Shown: positions 44,048-52,414 of the stretch, in pieces
Layout: the number at the start of each line of letters is the position of its first letter
How positions within the stretch are numbered: the first letter of the stretch is position 1
Assembly (NCBI GenBank): GCA_947493285.1
Contig: CANLQH010000001.1
Location: forward strand, 930,001 to 994,000
DNA length: 64,000 nucleotides
From: an uncultured Tenacibaculum sp.
GTDB lineage: Bacteria; Bacteroidota; Bacteroidia; Flavobacteriales; Flavobacteriaceae
Direction: 5' to 3'
The notes under the pieces: model-generated
Told to the model about the DNA's origin: nothing
Seen by the model: the letters and a program-made list of their open reading frames with translations, nothing else
Databases searched by the model: none
Program-made: the position numbers and the translations under genes

Positions 44048-44506
44048 ATGAAAACACTTCAACAATGGTTTGATGATTATGCGGTTAGTCATCAAAACGA
44101 AACAAATATTGCAATTCATTATATATGCGTACCAGCTATCTTTTTTAGCATCGTAGGTATATTCATGAGCATTCCTTCTAGTTTTTTAAGTGATTTAATT
44201 AAAATTGATAATCCTTTTATTGTTAATTGGGCGATTTTACCCTTATTGTTTTTTTTAATATTCTATTTACGTTTATCATTTTCAATGTTTATTAAAATGC
44301 TCATTTTCTCAATACTTTGCGTAATTGGAAACTATTATTTAGGTCAATATCTACCTTTGCTATACACATCTATTAGTCTTTTTGTTATTGCTTGGATTGG
44401 ACAATTTTATGGTCATAAAGTAGAAGGAGCGAAACCATCTTTTTTAAAAGACTTACAATTCTTATTAATAGGTCCTGCTTGGGTGGTTAAAAAAATGTTT
44501 AGATAA
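44048..44506 (+). CDS. Mpo1-like (DUF962) membrane protein
   Basis: The 152-residue protein with about four TM helices starts MKTLQQWFDDYAVSHQNETN then IAIHYICVPAIFFSIVGIFM. The conserved S-H-x-x-x-x-N-x-x-I-H-x-x-x-V-P motif and a later WIGQFYGHKVEGAKPSFLKD, with the second His pair, identify the DUF962/Mpo1 family, relatives of the yeast Fe-dependent dioxygenase that alpha-oxidises 2-hydroxy fatty acids. A role in membrane lipid turnover is plausible. It begins a run of small plus-strand genes up to 46288. Confidence 0.85.
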   Translation: MKTLQQWFDDYAVSHQNETNIAIHYICVPAIFFSIVGIFMSIPSSFLSDLIKIDNPFIVNWAILPLLFFLIFYLRLSFSMFIKMLIFSILCVIGNYYLGQYLPLLYTSISLFVIAWIGQFYGHKVEGAKPSFLKDLQFLLIGPAWVVKKMFR

Positions 44507-44512
44507 AATTTT

Positions 44513-45124
44513 ATGGAATTACTTTTTTTAGGTTTAGCAGGTGGAGCAATAATCTCTTATTTCGTTTTTCAAAAATTTTCTTCGGTAAGTAGAAAAAGTT
44601 TAACAGAAAAACAATCGGTAGTATTATTAGATAAGATTAAAAAAGTATCTAAGCTAATTACTGTTGAAGGTGAGTTTGCTGAAATTTATTATCATGAAAA
44701 CACGAAAGAAAAATTCTTAGGTTTAGTTACCAGTAAAAAGAAAGCCATTATTTTAATTAATGCCAAGGTGCATATTGGTTTCGATTTTAGAAAAATTAAA
44801 ATGGAAGCTAATTCTAAAAACAAAACTTTAGTACTATCTGAATTTCCAAAGCCAGAAGTTTTTTCCGTAGAACCAAACTTGCGTTTTTACGACATCCAAA
44901 ACGGATTATTAAATAAGTTTAGTTCTGAAGATTTAACTGAAGTTAATAAAGAAGCTAAAGAGCATATTCTGCAAAAAATACCAGAAAGTAACTTAATGCA
45001 AACGGCAAACAAGGAGGCTATAGAAGCAATTACTTTAATGCAAAACTTAGTGGAAACCATTGGATGGAAATTAGATTTCTCCGCTTTAGAGCTACCAGAG
45101 TCAAGTCAAAAACTAATTGAATAA
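44513..45124 (+). CDS. DUF4230 domain protein
   Basis: The 203-residue protein has one N-terminal TM anchor (LLFLGLAGGAIISYFVF) and a DUF4230 body: KVSKLITVEGEFAEIYYHEN, KAIILINAKVHIGFDFRKIK, VLSEFPKPEVFSVEPNLRFY and NKEAKEHILQKIPESNLMQT. DUF4230 proteins are widespread anchored proteins of unknown function. It starts 6 bases after the Mpo1-like gene. Confidence 0.85.
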   Translation: MELLFLGLAGGAIISYFVFQKFSSVSRKSLTEKQSVVLLDKIKKVSKLITVEGEFAEIYYHENTKEKFLGLVTSKKKAIILINAKVHIGFDFRKIKMEANSKNKTLVLSEFPKPEVFSVEPNLRFYDIQNGLLNKFSSEDLTEVNKEAKEHILQKIPESNLMQTANKEAIEAITLMQNLVETIGWKLDFSALELPESSQKLIE

Positions 45125-45132
45125 AATAATTT

Positions 45133-45390
45133 ATGAGTAAATCATCTAAAATATTTAGATTACTATCAGTCTCATTTATTTCTTTATTCTTATATCGTTT
45201 TTTAAATAGTAATAATTATTTTAAATTACAACAAATAAAGCTAGATCGATCCTTTACACAATGGGGATTTGAGTTTTTCATGCTTCTAAACATCACAAAA
45301 TACTTTTTCTTATTACTTGGTATAATTGCTATTATATACTTAATTTTAATAATTTTTAAAGAAAAAACAAATGCACGTAGAACAACTTAG
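45133..45390 (+). CDS. Small two-TM membrane protein, unknown
   Basis: The 85-residue protein has two hydrophobic segments (IFRLLSVSFISLFLYRFL and YFFLLLGIIAIIYLILIIF) separated by a short polar loop. No family is recognised. It lies 8 bases after DUF4230 and its 3' end overlaps the YjbR gene by 20 bases in another frame, so it is embedded in an operon, which supports its reality. Confidence 0.6.
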   Translation: MSKSSKIFRLLSVSFISLFLYRFLNSNNYFKLQQIKLDRSFTQWGFEFFMLLNITKYFFLLLGIIAIIYLILIIFKEKTNARRTT

Positions 45391-45736
45391 AAATCATTGC
45401 ATTGCTAAAAAAGGAGTCACTGAACATTTTCCTTTTGATGACAATACGTTAGTTTTTAAAGTGATGAACAAAATGTTTGCGTTAACTGGTTTAGATAGCT
45501 GGGAAAAGAATGAAGCTAAAGTTAATTTAAAATGTGATCCAGAAAAAGCTTTAGAATTGAGAGGAGAATACGATAGTATTAATCCTGGTTGGCATATGAA
45601 TAAAAAACATTGGAATACCGTTACTTTAAACAACGATGTTTCTGACGAATTTGCTTTTGAACTAATTGATCATTCGTATGATTTAATTGTAAAAAGCTTA
45701 ACCAAAAAACTACGTGAAGAGCTTCTTAACTTTTAA
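45371..45736 (+). CDS. MmcQ/YjbR family protein
   Basis: The 121-residue protein starts MHVEQLRNHCIAKKGVTEHF then PFDDNTLVFKVMNKMFALTG, with KVNLKCDPEKALELRGEYDS and PGWHMNKKHWNTVTLN. These are the YjbR/CyaY-like fold signatures (P-F-D/G, PG-x-H-M-N-K-x-H-W). The family binds DNA in some reports, but its biological role is unclear. It overlaps the preceding gene by 20 bases and is 3 bases from the cyclo-ligase gene. Confidence 0.9.
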   Translation: MHVEQLRNHCIAKKGVTEHFPFDDNTLVFKVMNKMFALTGLDSWEKNEAKVNLKCDPEKALELRGEYDSINPGWHMNKKHWNTVTLNNDVSDEFAFELIDHSYDLIVKSLTKKLREELLNF

Positions 45737-45739
45737 CAA

Positions 45740-46288
45740 ATGATAAAGAAAGAACTTCGTAAACTATATAAACAAAAAAGAAAAGAATTAACTGAAGTTG
45801 AGATTGAAAAGCTTCAACAAAGCATCTACGCTCAAGTTTTTAAAACTGATTTTTCTAACTCAGAAAAAATTCACATTTTTCTTCCCATAAAAAAGCAAAA
45901 AGAAATTGACACCAACCCTATTATTGATTTTTTAAGATCAATTAATAAAACTATCATCATTAGTAAAAGTGATTTTACAACCAATACTTTACAGCATTAT
46001 ATTTTTGATGAATCAACAAAACTAGAAATTAATAGTTACGGAATTCCTGAGCCAGTAAATGCTGAACTAATAGATGTAAAAGAAATCGACTTAGTATTTG
46101 TTCCTTTATTAATTTCCGACAAAAAAAACTACCGAGTTGGCTATGGTAAAGGGTTTTATGATCGTTTTTTATCAGAATGCAAAACTAATGTAAAAACCAT
46201 TGGGCTTAATTTTTTCATACCAATTGATTTAATTAAAGACACCAATGAATTTGACATTCCGTTAGATAAAATTATATATCCAAAATAA
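45740..46288 (+). CDS. 5-formyltetrahydrofolate cyclo-ligase
   Basis: The 182-residue enzyme uses ATP to turn 5-formyl-THF into 5,10-methenyl-THF. It starts MIKKELRKLYKQKRKELTEV; the ATP/folate site is in LVFVPLLISDKKNYRVGYGK and GFYDRFLSECKTNVKTIGLN (R-x-G-x-G-x-G-F-Y-D-R-x-L). The family start K-x-x-x-R-x-x-x-K is complete. It is the last gene of this plus-strand run, followed by a strong bidirectional terminator. Confidence 0.93.
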   Translation: MIKKELRKLYKQKRKELTEVEIEKLQQSIYAQVFKTDFSNSEKIHIFLPIKKQKEIDTNPIIDFLRSINKTIIISKSDFTTNTLQHYIFDESTKLEINSYGIPEPVNAELIDVKEIDLVFVPLLISDKKNYRVGYGKGFYDRFLSECKTNVKTIGLNFFIPIDLIKDTNEFDIPLDKIIYPK

Positions 46289-46320
46289 AAAATCCCGCTT
46301 AGTTAGCGGGATTTTTTATT
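46287..46320. terminator. Bidirectional terminator between the cyclo-ligase gene and rho
   Basis: The stem AAATCCCGCT (46290-46299) and AGCGGGATTT (46305-46314) with loop TAGTT lies between A- and T-runs and between convergent genes. Confidence 0.85.
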
Positions 46321-46337
46321 TATCTAAATTCTATAAA

Positions 46338-48023
46338 CTATCCGTTCATAGAAATTAAAAACTCATCGTTGTTCTTAGAAGTTCTAATTCTGTCATTAAT
46401 AAAGCTCATTGCTTCAACAGGATTCATATCTGCTAAATATTTACGTAATACCCACATACGCTGTACAGTTTTATCATCTAATAATAAATCATCACGACGT
46501 GTGCTCGATTTAATTAAATCAATCGCTGGGTAAATTCTACGGTTAGAAATATTACGATCTAATTGTAACTCCATGTTACCAGTACCTTTGAATTCTTCAA
46601 AGATAACCTCATCCATTTTAGAACCTGTTTCAGTTAACGCTGTTGCAATGATTGTTAACGACCCTCCGTTTTCAATATTACGAGCAGCACCAAAGAAACG
46701 CTTCGGTTTATGTAATGCATTTGCATCAATACCACCTGATAAAATTTTACCTGATGCTGGAGCAACAGTATTGTAAGCTCTTGCTAAACGCGTAATAGAA
46801 TCTAAAAGAATTACAACATCATGACCACACTCTACCAAACGTTTTGCTTTTTCTAAAACAATATTCGCAACACGTACATGCTTATCCGCAGGCTCATCAA
46901 AAGTAGAAGCAACTACTTCTCCACGTACATTACGTTTCATATCTGTAACCTCCTCAGGACGTTCATCGATTAATAAAACAATTTGATATACTTCAGGATG
47001 ATTCGCTGCAATTGCATTAGCAACATCCTTTAATAACATTGTTTTACCCGTTTTAGGCTGTGCTACAATCATACCACGTTGCCCTTTTCCTATCGGAGAA
47101 AATATATCAATGATTCTTGTTGATAAAGAACTTCCTCTTTCTGCTAAATTGAATTTTTCTTCAGCAAATAAAGGTGTTAAGTGCTCAAAAGAAACACGAT
47201 CACGAACAATATTTGGACTTAATCCATTAATCTTAGAGACCCTAATTAAAGGAAAATATTTCTCACCTTCTTTTGGTGGACGGACATTACCTAAAACAGT
47301 ATCTCCAGTTTTTAAACCAAATAATTTTATTTGAGATTGTGATACATAAATATCATCTGGAGATGACAAATAGTTATAATCAGAAGAACGTAAGAAACCA
47401 TATCCATCAGGCATCATTTCTAATACTCCTTCACTTTCAATAATACCGTCAAACTCAAAATCAGGATCTCGATATTTATTACTACTCTTATTGCCTTTAC
47501 CTACGTTTTGGTTCTTATGCTGAGGCTTATTTCCTCTATTATTTTGATTTTTATTATGCTGTGGCTTCTTAGGCGCATGTTGTTCCTTTTTTGCCTCAGG
47601 TCTTCTATCAGCAAGATTTTTATCTTCCGTTTTATGCTCTTCAGATTTACTTCCTACTGGTTTCCTCTCAACTCTTTTTCTATCAACTGGCTTTCTATCT
47701 GTAGGTTTTCTATCCTCAGTTTTATTTTCTACCGATTTTCTCTCTACATTTTTCTTCTCTTCTTTTACAGCTTCTACTTTCTTTACTGGTTGAGGAGCCT
47801 TAACTGCTTCAGATGCTTCAGGTTTAGAAATTCTTTTTCTTTTTGACTTTTCTGCTTTAGGCTTAGCTTCAGCTTTACTAGCACTAGCTTCAGCTTGTGC
47901 GTCTAATATTTTATAAACTAAATCAAGTTTTTTTAACTGACTTGTTTTTTGTAGCCCTATGCTTTTAGCAATAGTTTGTAAATCAGTTAATTTTTTAGCT
48001 TTTAACTCCGAAATTTCGAACAT
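46338..48023 (-). CDS. rho: Transcription termination factor Rho with long basic insertion
   Basis: The 561-residue hexameric RNA helicase has an N-terminal Rho_N SAP-like helix pair ([20 protein letters not shown]). A low-complexity insertion follows (about residues 50-185), with repeats such as [20 protein letters not shown] and a Gln/Asn/Lys/His-rich end. Next come the RNA-binding cold-shock domain ([31 protein letters not shown]) and the ATPase: Walker [21 protein letters not shown]-loop region [18 protein letters not shown], Walker [19 protein letters not shown] and the R-loop. The insertion is typical of Bacteroidota Rho. A TATATTTG -7 box lies at 48144-48151, about 115 bases upstream, leaving a long leader. 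Confidence 0.96.
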   Translation of the reverse strand: MFEISELKAKKLTDLQTIAKSIGLQKTSQLKKLDLVYKILDAQAEASASKAEAKPKAEKSKRKRISKPEASEAVKAPQPVKKVEAVKEEKKNVERKSVENKTEDRKPTDRKPVDRKRVERKPVGSKSEEHKTEDKNLADRRPEAKKEQHAPKKPQHNKNQNNRGNKPQHKNQNVGKGNKSSNKYRDPDFEFDGIIESEGVLEMMPDGYGFLRSSDYNYLSSPDDIYVSQSQIKLFGLKTGDTVLGNVRPPKEGEKYFPLIRVSKINGLSPNIVRDRVSFEHLTPLFAEEKFNLAERGSSLSTRIIDIFSPIGKGQRGMIVAQPKTGKTMLLKDVANAIAANHPEVYQIVLLIDERPEEVTDMKRNVRGEVVASTFDEPADKHVRVANIVLEKAKRLVECGHDVVILLDSITRLARAYNTVAPASGKILSGGIDANALHKPKRFFGAARNIENGGSLTIIATALTETGSKMDEVIFEEFKGTGNMELQLDRNISNRRIYPAIDLIKSSTRRDDLLLDDKTVQRMWVLRKYLADMNPVEAMSFINDRIRTSKNNDEFLISMNG

Positions 48024-48143
48024 TCGTAATATAATTAAGTTATCTTATTCTTAATAGTGAAGAATATAATTGTATTAAGTTTAATTTTGATGTATTGTTA
48101 ATTAGGGTATAAATAACAATTCTTAGTGCGGGTACTTATACGA

Positions 48144-48205
48144 CAAATATATACAAATAATTTAACTTGTAATATTTCTTATTAAAAAAAGAAATATTAC
48201 ATTTG
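48144..48205. promoter_or_regulatory. Divergent promoters of rho and DUF4293 with a 13-bp inverted repeat
   Basis: TATATTTG on the minus strand (48144-48151) serves rho, and TACATTTG on the plus strand (48198-48205) serves DUF4293. The perfect inverted repeat TGTAATATTTCTT (48168-48180) and AAGAAATATTACA (48189-48201) lies between them and overlaps the DUF4293 -7 box. Confidence 0.5.
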
Positions 48206-48221
48206 CTACCCAGTAAAAAAT

Positions 48222-48656
48222 ATGATACAAAGAATACAATCTATATATTTATTAATTGCAGCAGTTATTTCTGGTGGTTTAACATTTATTGTTAGCCTTT
48301 GGACGAATGCAAAAGCAACTACTATATTTAGTATGGATTTATTTTCTGGAGTTTCTATGTTTGAAAAAATGACTCCGATTTTATTTTTTATTTCAGCTTT
48401 ATTATCATTTGTAACTATATTTTTATTTAAAAATCGTCAGTTACAATTTGTTTTAGGGCGCTTAAACATATTGATAAACCTTTTTTTATTAGGATTGTTG
48501 ATATATCTATCACAAACATTATCTGGAGAAGCTTTAGTTTCTGAGAAAGGTATTGGGATGTTCTTCCCTATCATTGTTATTTTGCTACTAGTTATAGCAA
48601 ATAAAGCCATTAAGAAGGACGAAGATCTTGTAAAATCTGTAGATAGATTACGATAA
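48222..48656 (+). CDS. DUF4293 membrane protein
   Basis: The 144-residue protein has four TM helices (SIYLLIAAVISGGLTFIVSL, TPILFFISALLSFVTIFLF, LNILINLFLLGLLIYLSQ, GMFFPIIVILLLVIANKAI) and the family start MIQRIQSIYLL. DUF4293 is a Bacteroidota-specific membrane family of unknown role that usually neighbours rho divergently, as here. Residues IKKDEDLVKSVDRLR at the end are conserved. Confidence 0.9.
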   Translation: MIQRIQSIYLLIAAVISGGLTFIVSLWTNAKATTIFSMDLFSGVSMFEKMTPILFFISALLSFVTIFLFKNRQLQFVLGRLNILINLFLLGLLIYLSQTLSGEALVSEKGIGMFFPIIVILLLVIANKAIKKDEDLVKSVDRLR

Positions 48657-48683
48657 GCCTAACATCTTAGTATATTTAGTGCG

Positions 48684-48717
48684 AAAAAACCGAGATATTT
48701 ATCTCGGTTTTTTATTT
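48684..48717 (+). terminator. Terminator of DUF4293
   Basis: A 13-bp stem (48684-48696 with 48701-48713, core ACCGAGAT) with loop ATTT is followed by ATTTTTG. Confidence 0.85.
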
Positions 48718-48778
48718 TTGTCCACAATCGTTTTTCACTTCTCTTCTTTTAAAATGTTAAAGAAATGTTAACGAAATT

Positions 48779-48867
48779 AGGGTTATCCCTAATTGATTAG
48801 GGATAACCCTTAGAGCACGATTAGGGTTATTGGGTATTGTACACAATCCTTTTATACTATAGATTTG
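48779..48867 (+). promoter_or_regulatory. Promoter region of the NarL-type regulator with a perfect hairpin
   Basis: AGGGTTATCCCTAA (48779-48792) and its complement TTAGGGATAACCCT (48797-48810) form a 14-bp stem with loop TTGA. A further partial copy TTAGGGTTAT follows at 48821-48830. The -7 box TAGATTTG (48860-48867) ends 14 bases before the ATG. The hairpin is not followed by a T-run, so an operator or attenuator is more likely than a terminator. Confidence 0.5.
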
Positions 48868-48881
48868 TAAATGTAACAACT

Positions 48882-49532
48882 ATGAATTACAAGATTAAAG
48901 TTCACATAGCGGATGACCACAAAATCTTAATAGATGGAGTTATCGCTTTATTAAATACTGAAGACGACATTGAAGTTGAAGGTTATTCTTTAACTGGAAG
49001 ACAAGTAGTTGACTGGTCTAAAAAAAATAAAGCTGATGTTTTAGTTTTAGATATTAACATGCCAGAGATGGACGGTATTGAAGTTTTAAAAACGTTTAAA
49101 AAGCGTAATGTAAACATAAAAACAATTATACTGTCTAGCTTAAGCGATCCTAAATTAGTACAAGAAATGGTATTACTAGGTGCTTCTGGTTTTGTCGACA
49201 AAAGCTGTGCTAGCGATCATATTATTGATGCAGTTAAATCAGTTCATAATGGCGTACAGTATTTTAGTGATGATGTTAAGAGTAGGCTTTTAGATTTATA
49301 TGTTACAGAATCTAAAGTTGAAGAGCCAGAATTAACTCATGGAGACCTAACTGAAAGAGAAGTAGAGGTTTTAAAGCAAATTGCTTTAGAAAAAAGCTCT
49401 TCAGAGATTGCAGAATATCTGCTAGTAAGTATTAAAACGGTTGAAACATACCGAAGAAGTTTATATAAAAAATTAAAAGTAAAAAATGTAGTAGGTTTAG
49501 CGATGTACGCTGTGAAAAACAATATAGTATAG
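48882..49532 (+). CDS. NarL/FixJ-type response regulator
   Basis: The 216-residue protein has a receiver domain (KIKVHIADDHKILIDGVIAL; phospho-acceptor Asp in ADVLVLDINMPEMDGIEVLK; Lys in GFVDKSCASDH) and a LuxR-type HTH (LTEREVEVLKQIALEKSSSE IAEYLLVSIKTVETYRRSLY KKLKVKNVVGLAMYAVKNN). ATG 48882 lies right at the receiver start; a longer frame from 48837 would include the promoter. It pairs with the TPR histidine kinase at 50486. Its last codons form the left arm of a duplicated inverted repeat. Confidence 0.93.
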   Translation: MNYKIKVHIADDHKILIDGVIALLNTEDDIEVEGYSLTGRQVVDWSKKNKADVLVLDINMPEMDGIEVLKTFKKRNVNIKTIILSSLSDPKLVQEMVLLGASGFVDKSCASDHIIDAVKSVHNGVQYFSDDVKSRLLDLYVTESKVEEPELTHGDLTEREVEVLKQIALEKSSSEIAEYLLVSIKTVETYRRSLYKKLKVKNVVGLAMYAVKNNIV

Positions 49533-49768
49533 CAGCCCCTTAAGTAGTTTTCTTTAATCCCCCGTGCGAAGAAAAAGGTCCCCCGAAAGTCTATACAATA
49601 AAGTACATCGCTATTTCTTATTAAACACATAAAAAAGTAGGTTTAGCGGTGTACGCGTTAATATTAACATAGAATAGAAAAACCCTTCATTTTGTTTTCT
49701 TTATCCCCTATAGTGAGAACATTCTCATTAAAAGTCTATCCTATAGTACATCGCTATTATACCTAAAC
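49490..49768 (+). repeat. Duplicated foldable element of about 145 bp at the regulator 3' end
   Basis: Unit 1 spans about 49490-49613 and unit 2 about 49636-49768. Each starts GTAGGTTTAGCGRTGTACGC and ends GTACATCGCTAT, so each can close a long stem: TAGCGATGTAC (49498-49508) with GTACATCGCTA (49603-49613), and TAGCGGTGTAC (49644-49654) with GTACATCGCTA (49746-49756). Inner arms also pair (GTATAG with CTATAC in unit 1; ATAGAATAGA with TCTATCCTAT in unit 2). Both share a TTTTCTTTA-TCCCC string in the loop. Unit 1 includes the last 14 codons of the response regulator; unit 2 keeps a degenerate copy of that coding end. No other gene lies between 49533 and 49804. Confidence 0.7.
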
Positions 49769-49804
49769 CAAATTTCAAACCTATAACAATTCAAACAATA
49801 AATC

Positions 49805-50467
49805 ATGAAAAAATTAGCTCCTTATTTCCTAGTTTTCAGTATAATTTTCACTTCATGTTCATCAAACGAAAACGAAGTTTTAGAAAATACACAAGAAAAA
49901 TTATTACAATCGTATACGCTAAAAAGAGATGCCAGCGGTGCATATTCTATCGACTTTAACACCACAAACAATACAGATGTTACTGCATTAAAAAACACAG
50001 ATAACTCTAATGAAATTATTCTATCAGAAATAAATACAAAAACAAAAAAAAATTACTCTAATAAATACGCTATAGAAAATGATCAATTAAAAATTGGTTT
50101 TATAGAAAATAATTCAGGAAAAAAAACAAAAATTTCTGTAAAAGATGACGATATTACTCTTGCTAAAGGAACAGTTACTGAGTTTTTAAATTCGTATAGC
50201 GTTTCTTCCAATGAAGATGGCACCTATAAACTAGATTTCAAGGTAAATGATAATGTACAAACTGAATTTATTTATAATGAAGATAAAGATGTTTACGAAA
50301 TACACTTATCTCAAGGAGATACTAAGCAAAAAGATTTTTCGAAACATTTCGAAATGTCAGATACTAGCGTTTTAAAGATTAATTTTATTAACCATAAATA
50401 TTCTGCAAAAACAGAAGAATACACAACAGGAAAACCTGAAGTAATTATTGAAACTGGCGATTTTTAA
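49805..50467 (+). CDS. Lipoprotein with two internal repeats, in a two-component locus
   Basis: The 220-residue protein has a lipobox (SIIFTSC, Cys at residue 18). It then has two related halves: LLQSYTLKRDASGAYSIDFN through NYSNKYAIENDQLKIGFIEN, and FLNSYSVSSNEDGTYKLDFK through KDFSKHFEMSDTSVLKINFI. Each half is about 85 residues, probably beta-rich. No family is recognised. Lying between the response regulator and the kinase on the same strand, it may be a periplasmic accessory or target of that system; this is inference. Confidence 0.7.
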   Translation: MKKLAPYFLVFSIIFTSCSSNENEVLENTQEKLLQSYTLKRDASGAYSIDFNTTNNTDVTALKNTDNSNEIILSEINTKTKKNYSNKYAIENDQLKIGFIENNSGKKTKISVKDDDITLAKGTVTEFLNSYSVSSNEDGTYKLDFKVNDNVQTEFIYNEDKDVYEIHLSQGDTKQKDFSKHFEMSDTSVLKINFINHKYSAKTEEYTTGKPEVIIETGDF

Positions 50468-50485
50468 ACTATTATTGTAAATTTA

Positions 50486-52414
50486 ATGCACAAAGCAAAA
50501 AATTCTATTTATATATTATTAATGCTTTTTTTTAAAGCCAACACCCTTGTATATGGTTTTTCTTTAAATAACAATACATGCAAGGGTATTGTTTCATTTA
50601 AAGAGCTTAAAATTACATATAAAGATACTGTCTATCAAAAAGCATATAAATTATACAAAGTAAAAAAGTACTCTGAAGCACTAAAAGAATCATTAATTAT
50701 ATATAATGACTCTAAAACCCAAAACAACTTTTTTTTAACATACAAAGTATCTGAACTAATTTCTCAGATATACAAAAAATCATTCAACTACAAATTAGCC
50801 TTACAGTACTCAAATAGATCTTTAAAAAATCTTAAAATATATCAAAATCTATCTAGTGAAAAAACTAATAAAGGATTAAATTTAAATTCATTTGCAAAAA
50901 GTTACTTAAGAATAGGAGGACTTTACTTACAGGTTTATAAAAACTTAAAGGATAGAGATAACGACCCAACCTACCAAAAACTATTAGACATTGGTGTATC
51001 TAAAAAATACAATTCTGACTTTAATAACATTCAAAATATAAAAATATTTAAAGATAGTGCGCTTTATTTTTTTTCAAAACTAGAACAGCTCCCTTCAATT
51101 AATGATGAAATATTAATAAGTAAGGCCAATTCTCATATAAGTCTATCAGCAATTTACCAACTAGATTCTACATATGCGAAAGCAGAACATTATGCTTCAC
51201 TAGCCATTGAAATACATAAAAACAGAAATGACAAAATAAAATTAGCAAAATCCCTTAGTAATTTAGGAAGTATATACCTATCTACTGGTAATTTTAACAA
51301 GGCAAAAAACACCTACCTTCAAGGGATAGAAACCATAAAAAAAGATGAGAGTGAAAAAGCTGTTAAAACAAAAGCTACATTATATTTTAACTTAGCTTGG
51401 GCTATGAGGAATTTAAAAGATTATGAAGCTTATGATTATCAAGAATTATCCTATGAAATAAAAGATGTTCTAAGAGATAAAAACATACAACAGCTTGTTA
51501 AAAAAATTGAAGCGAACCATAAAGAAAACCTTATAATTCAAAAAACAGAGTCTATTAAAGAACAACGAAAACTTTTAGAAGCTAAAGACAGCAAAGCTAC
51601 ACTATTATTCGGTGCTTTATCATTACTTGTAATTATTATCTCTGGAGTTGTAGTTTACAACTACAAACTCCGTCAAAAAAACTTACAATTAAAACTGTCT
51701 GAAAATAGTTTATTACAACAGCAAAGTATTGAGAAACTTAAATCAGAGGCCCATACAAAAATTTTAAATGCAGCAATTGACGGTAAAGAATCTGAAAGAA
51801 AAGAAATCGCCGAAATATTACACGATAATGTAAGTGCATTATTATCGTCAGCTAATATGCATTTAAGCGCTACAAAAAAACAGCTTCACAACAATACTCC
51901 TACCGAGATTGAAAAAACACAAGCTATTATACTTGAAGCTTCACAAAAAGTTAGAGATTTATCTCATAATTTAGTATCCTCTATTCTATTAAAATTTGGT
52001 TTAGAATACGCTATAAAAGATGTTGCAAAAAAATACTCGAATAGTGAATTAAAATTCGACGTTTCTGCAAATAACATTAATAGATATAATCAAGAATTTG
52101 AGATTAAAATATTTAATGTTATTCAAGAATTAATTAATAACATTATAAAACATAGTAAAGCTAATAGTGCTGAAATTATTATAAAGGAAGAGAAGAGTCA
52201 ACTAACCATTCTCGTTAAAGATGATGGGGTAGGATTTTCTACCTCATCTTCTTCTTTAAATGATGGTATTGGCTTAAATCAAATTGAAGCTCGTGTAAAA
52301 ATGATGAATGGTAAATTAACTATCAATTCAGAAATTAATAATGGTGCTTCTATATTTATTTCAGTTCCTATTCAGCAACAAAAACAGGCGAATAAACTTT
52401 CATCGGTGAGCTAA
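50486..52414 (+). CDS. TPR-containing sensor histidine kinase (HisKA_3 type)
   Basis: The 642-residue protein has an N-terminal signal (IYILLMLFFKANTLVYGF), a periplasmic TPR region (about 45-330, e.g. SKANSHISLSAIYQLDSTYA KAEHYASLAIEIHKNRNDK and LSNLGSIYLSTGNFNKAKNT) and one TM helix (ATLLFGALSLLVIIISGVVV). The kinase follows: phospho-His in KEIAEILHDNVSALLSSANM, N box IQELINNIIKHSKANSAEII, G boxes VKDDGVGFS and DGIGLNQIEARVKMMNGKL. This is the usual partner of NarL/FixJ regulators, here at 48882. Its 3' end overlaps the convergent phosphoesterase gene by 15 bases. Confidence 0.92.
   Translation: MHKAKNSIYILLMLFFKANTLVYGFSLNNNTCKGIVSFKELKITYKDTVYQKAYKLYKVKKYSEALKESLIIYNDSKTQNNFFLTYKVSELISQIYKKSFNYKLALQYSNRSLKNLKIYQNLSSEKTNKGLNLNSFAKSYLRIGGLYLQVYKNLKDRDNDPTYQKLLDIGVSKKYNSDFNNIQNIKIFKDSALYFFSKLEQLPSINDEILISKANSHISLSAIYQLDSTYAKAEHYASLAIEIHKNRNDKIKLAKSLSNLGSIYLSTGNFNKAKNTYLQGIETIKKDESEKAVKTKATLYFNLAWAMRNLKDYEAYDYQELSYEIKDVLRDKNIQQLVKKIEANHKENLIIQKTESIKEQRKLLEAKDSKATLLFGALSLLVIIISGVVVYNYKLRQKNLQLKLSENSLLQQQSIEKLKSEAHTKILNAAIDGKESERKEIAEILHDNVSALLSSANMHLSATKKQLHNNTPTEIEKTQAIILEASQKVRDLSHNLVSSILLKFGLEYAIKDVAKKYSNSELKFDVSANNINRYNQEFEIKIFNVIQELINNIIKHSKANSAEIIIKEEKSQLTILVKDDGVGFSTSSSSLNDGIGLNQIEARVKMMNGKLTINSEINNGASIFISVPIQQQKQANKLSSVS

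Noticed and set aside
48684..48830. Reading the AGGGTTATCCCTAA hairpin as a second terminator of DUF4293
   Set aside because: There is no T-run after it, and a good terminator is already present at 48684-48717.
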